Translations under genes and position numbers: made by a program
Assembly: GCA_002353635.1 (NCBI GenBank)
Contig: DEKA01000048.1
Location: 1 to 37,002 of the forward strand
Length of the DNA stretch: 37,002 bases
Source: Lachnospiraceae bacterium UBA2734
Lineage (GTDB): Bacteria > Bacillota > Clostridia > Lachnospirales > Lachnospiraceae
Direction of reading: 5' to 3'
Part shown: positions 33,134 through 37,002 of the stretch, one piece after another
How positions within the stretch are numbered: the first letter of the stretch is position 1
How the letters are laid out: each line of letters starts with the position of its first letter
Notes under the pieces: model-generated
Told to the model about the DNA's origin: nothing
Database searches by the model: none
What the model saw: the letters and a program-made list of their open reading frames with translations, nothing else

Positions 33134-33154
33134 TATACTTTACTAAAACGTTTT
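33134..33154 (+). promoter_or_regulatory. Extended -10 promoter and AAAACGTTTT operator (right)
   Basis: TGCTATACT (-10 at 33134-33139 with the extended TG) has only a weak -35 (AATTGT at 33111-33116). The palindrome AAAACGTTTT at 33145-33154 covers the expected start site. Repression by the nearby LacI-type protein is inferred. Confidence 0.65.
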
Positions 33155-33262
33155 GTATGGCATTTCACTGCGAAGCATGAGCGGGGTTTTCCAATAGCCG
33201 AAACATCTTCTGTCAGTGAAATATCCTGAACAAGGCAGAGAGAACCTGCAACGGAGGACAGA

Positions 33263-34384
33263 ATGATCGTCAGTAAATTTGAGAGCTGGTGGGTAGAAAG
33301 AGGAAAATGCCTCTTTGATGAAAAGCGAAGAGGCGGCGCCAAGATGGGCTGGGATGTTCTCGTGATCAAACTGACTACGGACACCGGAATCGAAGGAATC
33401 GCCACCTGCATGGCGGCAAGAAGCGGTGCTGTTTCCGAGTCATACCTGAATGAGACAATCGCACCGGTGGTCCTGGGAAGAGATCCGCATGACCGGGAAG
33501 CTATTTTCCAGGAACTCTGGGTTATTGACAGGCATGAAGCCTTTTTCCCAGTTTTCCTCCCGGGTCCTATTGATGTAGCTCTTTGGGATATTTGTGCAAA
33601 AGAAGCAAACCTTCCTCTGTATAAATATATAGGAGCATACCGCAACAGCCTGCCTGTTTATGCAAGTTCCAATTTCCTGCCAGGCGTCGATGATTATGTG
33701 AAAGAAGCTCTCTATTATAAAGAGAGAGGAATCAAAGGCTACAAAATGCACCCAAGCGGACCCGCCTCATTTGATATGAAAGTGCATCAGGCTGTACGGG
33801 ATGCCGTTGGCGACGATTATACACTGATGACTGATCCTGTCGGCAATTACACTCTTGATGAGGCAGTCATGGTCGGGCGTCAGCTTGAACGCCTGCACTT
33901 CGAGTGGTTTGAAGAGCCTTTCCGTGATTTTGAGTTGTACAAATATACAGAACTCTGCAGAATTCTCGATATTCCAATTGCAGCCACCGAAACGACAAGA
34001 GGCTGTCACTGGGGTGTCGCACAGGTGATCAACCAGCACGCTGCCGACATAGTCCGCGCTGATGTCTCCTGGAAAGACGGCATTACCGGAACGCTGAAGA
34101 TCGCTCATCTGGCCGAGGCTTTTGGGCTCAATGTGGAAATCCATACAACCACAATGAATTATATGGATATGGCTAATCTTCATGTCAGCTGTGCGATCAG
34201 CAACTGCAAGTATTTTGAGTATTTTGTACCGGAGGACAATTATCGCCTGCCTATGCTGGGTGATCTGCCGATCGATGATAACGGCATCATCCATGTTCCC
34301 GACAAGCCCGGTGTCGGTGTTGAACTTGACTGGGACCTGATCAAGAAAGCCTGCCGCCACTACGTGTGTCAGGAGGCGAAATAA
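33263..34384 (+). CDS. Enolase-superfamily (mandelate racemase/dehydratase-like) enzyme
   Basis: The 373-residue protein has the N-terminal capping domain and barrel of the enolase superfamily. Metal ligands are apparent as D191 (MTDPVG), E217 or E218 (WFEEPF) and E243 (ATET); the barrel-end base His is H294 (EIHTTT) and a D267 partner is present. The usual K-x-K at the end of strand 2 reads K161-M-H163 here. Members dehydrate or isomerise sugar acids; the substrate is not known and altered bases make it hard to guess. The start ATG at 33263 has AACGGAGGAC upstream. It is divergent from the TRAP operon, under a shared regulatory region. Confidence 0.85.
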   Translation: MIVSKFESWWVERGKCLFDEKRRGGAKMGWDVLVIKLTTDTGIEGIATCMAARSGAVSESYLNETIAPVVLGRDPHDREAIFQELWVIDRHEAFFPVFLPGPIDVALWDICAKEANLPLYKYIGAYRNSLPVYASSNFLPGVDDYVKEALYYKERGIKGYKMHPSGPASFDMKVHQAVRDAVGDDYTLMTDPVGNYTLDEAVMVGRQLERLHFEWFEEPFRDFELYKYTELCRILDIPIAATETTRGCHWGVAQVINQHAADIVRADVSWKDGITGTLKIAHLAEAFGLNVEIHTTTMNYMDMANLHVSCAISNCKYFEYFVPEDNYRLPMLGDLPIDDNGIIHVPDKPGVGVELDWDLIKKACRHYVCQEAK

Positions 34385-34482
34385 AGAATATCAACGGCAA
34401 TATTCCTTGTGCTACGGAGACAGCAGAAAAAGAAAGGCTTAGCATCACCTATTAGTAAGTCCCTGTAAATGCTCAATCAGCA

Positions 34483-35559
34483 TCAGTAAAAAAACATCTG
34501 GCCATAATCTGCTTTTTCGTAGAGTGAAAGATTGCTACGAAATACGACATCAGCACCGACATAGATCTGTTGTGCATCCGGTTCCTTCCCGCTGACAAGA
34601 TATTCAGCAAGGATCCGGATGCCAAGATAACCTTGGGCATATGGATTCTTTTGAATGACATTATTGAAAACTTTGCGTCGAACCCGATCTACTGTTTCCG
34701 ATGACAGATCCGAACCAACTGCAAAGAGATCAGTCTTTCCGGATTCCTCGAGAGCTTTTCCAAGAAGAATGGTGCCCTGAGAATACACTGCCGCACAGGC
34801 AGCGATATCGGGGCGCATCACCTCCCGAAGGATATGAACATAATTGGCATTGTCGATGGACCAGGAATAGTCCTTATAGACCATGTTGGTGATGTTGTTC
34901 TCATTCAGGTAGGCATCAAATCCATCTACGATGCGCGAGTGGGATTTATAGCGGGGATTGCCGGCAAGGAGAAAGATACTGCCATACGGCTCGATATGCC
35001 CAGTAATGAGCTCCGCCATTGTGCGTCCTATTGCATCATAATAGGACTCCACACAGCACAGATAATCCTTCGTGTCCGGTTCGGAGTTCACATATACAAC
35101 TGGAATGTGCCTCGTGCGCAGTATATCCTGATCATGAACAGGAAGGAGATCAACGTGTCCCGCTGTCAGGATGCCATCTATCCGCTCCTCTTTGATCAGC
35201 TGATGTGCTTTCTCCGCTGCCCTTTGACGGTCTGACTCAATATCGGCAAAAGGAAGCTCTGCAAAGCCCAGATTCGCATAATGACCTTTGATGTAATCAT
35301 GGATACCTTGCCACATAGGGGGAAAGAAATATTTGTTATTGCCCTCTTCGCCAGGAAGCATAATCAGGATATTCTGATGTTTACGCTTCAGAGAGGATGC
35401 GTATTCATTAGGATGATAGCCCAGTTCCTTTGCGACCTCACAGATATGCTGTCTGGTCTCCTCACTTACACCTTTTTTGCCATTCAATGCAATGTGGACG
35501 GAGCTGATGCTGACGCCGGCTTTTTCAGCGACATCGCGGATGGTGATTTTATTCTCCAT
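34483..35559 (-). CDS. LacI/GalR-family transcriptional regulator
   Basis: The 358-residue protein starts with the LacI helix-turn-helix and hinge (TIRDVAEKAGVSISSVHIALNG, residues about 6-27, spanning both helices) and continues with a periplasmic-binding-protein-like effector domain (about 60-340). It most likely recognises the two AAAACGTTTT sites before dctP and the enolase-type gene and responds to a sugar acid. It is convergent with the enolase-type gene; a short 6-bp stem (GAATAT/ATATTC) near 34388 lies between them. No strong ribosome site; CAGGAAA precedes the ATG. Confidence 0.93.
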   Translation of the reverse strand: MENKITIRDVAEKAGVSISSVHIALNGKKGVSEETRQHICEVAKELGYHPNEYASSLKRKHQNILIMLPGEEGNNKYFFPPMWQGIHDYIKGHYANLGFAELPFADIESDRQRAAEKAHQLIKEERIDGILTAGHVDLLPVHDQDILRTRHIPVVYVNSEPDTKDYLCCVESYYDAIGRTMAELITGHIEPYGSIFLLAGNPRYKSHSRIVDGFDAYLNENNITNMVYKDYSWSIDNANYVHILREVMRPDIAACAAVYSQGTILLGKALEESGKTDLFAVGSDLSSETVDRVRRKVFNNVIQKNPYAQGYLGIRILAEYLVSGKEPDAQQIYVGADVVFRSNLSLYEKADYGQMFFY

Positions 35560-35872
35560 GACAGTTTCCTGGCCTTCCTGCCGTCAGATAGGTGCTGCGG
35601 CTGAACTTATGATACTACAACTGGTTCGTTATTTGACCAAAACAGGGATATCGATTAGCAGACAGTTAAGATGAAGATTACAGATCATTTTTCAGCGTCA
35701 GTCCCGACACAGAGCAGCAGTATTCTGGAAATGAGAGCAGCGGCTACATGATCGTGTCTGTATCCGGAATGGTGCTGTCAAATTCACCGGACAAGTGCCT
35801 TCGGCGCACCGGAATATTCAGTTAAGAGAAAAATGATGACACGTAAGGTGTCGATAAGAATAGGAGGTAATT
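35560..35872. other. Intergenic stretch between the LacI and second SDR genes
   Basis: This 313-bp divergent stretch would hold both promoters. The only marked features are a short stem (GACAC/GTGTC) about 20 bp before the SDR ribosome site and a GTGC/GCAC stem near 35795-35815. I see no AAAACGTTTT palindrome and no convincing promoter hexamers. Confidence 0.3.
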
Positions 35873-36622
35873 ATGGGAACATTAACAGGTTATGCAGGCA
35901 TCGTCACCGGCGGATCCAGCGGAATTGGACTTGATATTGCCAACGCCCTCGCTGGAGAAGGAGCTACAGTATATATTATCTCGAGAACAGGGCATGTGAA
36001 GGAGGGGTATCCGGAAAGCGCTGCAGGCACAGTACATATCAAAGGAGACATCTCTGATAAAGAGGCAATGAAGAAGCTCGCCGAAGAACTGAGCGAGCGG
36101 CATGGCGGACATCTGGATTTTCTGGTGAACAACGCCGGCGCTACATGCAAGAAACTGGCACAGGATGTAACTGGAGAAGAATTCGACAGAGTCCTCAACA
36201 CAAACGTAAAATGCGCATTTATCATGTCGCAGATTCTTTATCCATATCTGAAAAAGAGTCCTAATAAAGGCCGCATTATCAATATTTCGAGCATGAGTGC
36301 GCACCTTGGCTTTACTCTCGTCGTTCCCTACTGCACCAGCAAGGCCGCCGTATGCGGTATGACCAGAGGTCTTGCCATTGAGTGGGCTAACGACAATATT
36401 TGTGTCAACTCAATTGCCCCTGGATGGTTCCACTCCAAGATGCTCGATGATGTAATGGATGCAAAGCGCCGGCAGCAGATTCTCAATAGAATCCCTGTGC
36501 ACGACTTCGGCGATACCAAAGACCTTGGTGCGCTGGCCGCTTTTCTGATTGGTCCCCACGGAAAATACATCAACGGTCAGGACTATGCCGTAGATGGCGG
36601 TGCATTGGCTTATGGATATTGA
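35873..36622 (+). CDS. SDR-family dehydrogenase/reductase (second copy)
   Basis: The 249-residue protein carries TGGSSGIG (12-19), NNAG (86-89), a serine pair (S139-S140) and the catalytic Y153-x3-K157 (YCTSK). Like the first SDR it reads NNAGxxCKK, a shared, possibly substrate-related feature. It would oxidise or reduce a sugar-acid-type alcohol/ketone. AGGAGG precedes the ATG. It is probably a separate unit with its own terminator, and the reaction is not known. Confidence 0.88.
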   Translation: MGTLTGYAGIVTGGSSGIGLDIANALAGEGATVYIISRTGHVKEGYPESAAGTVHIKGDISDKEAMKKLAEELSERHGGHLDFLVNNAGATCKKLAQDVTGEEFDRVLNTNVKCAFIMSQILYPYLKKSPNKGRIINISSMSAHLGFTLVVPYCTSKAAVCGMTRGLAIEWANDNICVNSIAPGWFHSKMLDDVMDAKRRQQILNRIPVHDFGDTKDLGALAAFLIGPHGKYINGQDYAVDGGALAYGY

Positions 36623-36948
36623 TTTATAGATCTATGAGTCGGATTCAAAAATCCTGCTGATTGTATATCTATAAGAAACAAGCCTGAAGTATCTGCCCGG
36701 AAAGCAAATACTTCAGGTTTTATTTTCAAATCAGCGTATGCGCAGGACCGCCTCAACATGCATGATCCAAAAAAAGCATCCTGCAGCACATAGTGTGATG
36801 CAAGATGCACTTTCTTCAGATTTGAGGTTAACGGCACCATGGTAACCGTTGGAGAATATACACATCCCCAATCGTTTTGCATGATCACGACAGGTCTGAG
36901 TCCTCCCTGTTCTGATCCAAACGGATTGCCAAAATAGGCCAGAAACAC
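36610..36948 (-). pseudogene. MazF/PemK-like toxin, probably 3'-degenerate, possibly incomplete at 5'
   Basis: The first 58 residues match MazF/PemK endoribonucleases well (GSEQGGLRPVVIMQND at 11-26, SPTVTMVPLTS at 32-42, ASHYVLQD). The conserved C-terminal part is missing: after an A7 run at 36769-36775 the frame runs into the terminator of the SDR gene and overlaps that gene's stop. One added base at that run would give VEAVLRIR and a stop at 36731, closer to the family. The usual RGDV start is seen upstream of the GTG, in an ORF that stays open to the window edge with no ATG. No antitoxin is visible in the window. Confidence 0.6.
36680..36726 (+). terminator. Terminator of the second SDR gene
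   Basis: CCTGAAGTAT (36683-36692) pairs exactly with ATACTTCAGG (36708-36717), extended by A/T pairs, and is followed by TTTTATTTT on the plus strand. The stem begins about 60 bp after the SDR stop codon. Confidence 0.88.
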
Positions 36949-36983
36949 ATCACCCCGGTGATATATTCTTTCGTTGCCACCGC

Positions 36984-37002
36984 AGGAGGGGAAGCCCCTC
37001 CT
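36984..37002. repeat. Perfect 8-bp GC-rich palindrome at the window edge
   Basis: AGGAGGGG and CCCCTCCT flank AAG. It is cut off or complete at the last base, so its full extent and role are unknown. On the minus strand it would be within the possible 5' part of the MazF-like ORF. Confidence 0.45.

Overview
The window looks like chromosomal DNA from an anaerobic, moderately GC-rich member of the Clostridia, most likely a Lachnospiraceae-type organism. The grounds are strong AGGAGG ribosome sites, sigma-A type promoters, a T-box controlled trp operon, a CGAAC-N4-GTTCG LexA box, ECF-type transporters, and oxygen-sensitive chemistry (flavodiiron protein, rubredoxin, an electron-transfer-flavoprotein domain, a NifH-like protein). 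No rRNA, CRISPR array, prophage or complete insertion sequence is visible. Almost every gene lies on the minus strand.

Positions 1-6.5 kb form a redox/stress block. Read in the direction of transcription it contains a C_GCAxxG_C_C family protein, two half-size chromate transporters, an Rrf2-type Fe-S regulator with a 29-bp palindromic operator at its own promoter, a three-part fusion protein (acyl-CoA dehydrogenase + EtfA FAD domain + rubredoxin), a flavodiiron protein FprA, and the start of a NifH-like ATPase. A 172-bp MITE-like element with 18-bp terminal inverted repeats and an 8-bp target duplication sits between the fusion gene and fprA. The natural reading is electron flow from acyl-CoA through FAD and rubredoxin to FprA, which reduces O2 or NO.

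Positions 6.7-14.6 kb hold a complete trpEGDCFBA operon. Its leader is a tryptophan T-box riboswitch of about 640 nt with an unusually long spacer that carries a degenerate 15-17 nt tandem repeat. Positions 14.7-19.2 kb hold an ECF transporter system: a UPF0397-type S component, a fused double ATPase, EcfT and a second S component. An AEC-family permease and a LexA-controlled Y-family DNA polymerase follow, then an isolated tRNA-Val(GAC) with its own promoter and terminator, a GNAT acetyltransferase and a glutaredoxin-like protein.

Positions 24-36.6 kb are a sugar-acid (uronate) catabolic locus, visibly more AT-rich than the left half. A TRAP transporter (dctPQM) leads an operon with an RraA-family protein, split altronate-dehydratase-like subunits (SAF + main domain), an SDR dehydrogenase, glucuronate isomerase UxaC and an alpha/beta hydrolase. 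Divergent from it are an enolase-superfamily dehydratase, a convergent LacI-type regulator, and a second SDR. Both divergent promoters carry an identical AAAACGTTTT palindrome, exactly 200 bp apart, which is a good candidate operator for the LacI protein. No UxaB/UxuB reductase and no KDG kinase/aldolase of the usual families is present, so the SDRs and the RraA protein may fill those roles. The window ends in a MazF/PemK-like toxin gene whose 3' end looks frameshifted and runs into the neighbouring terminator.
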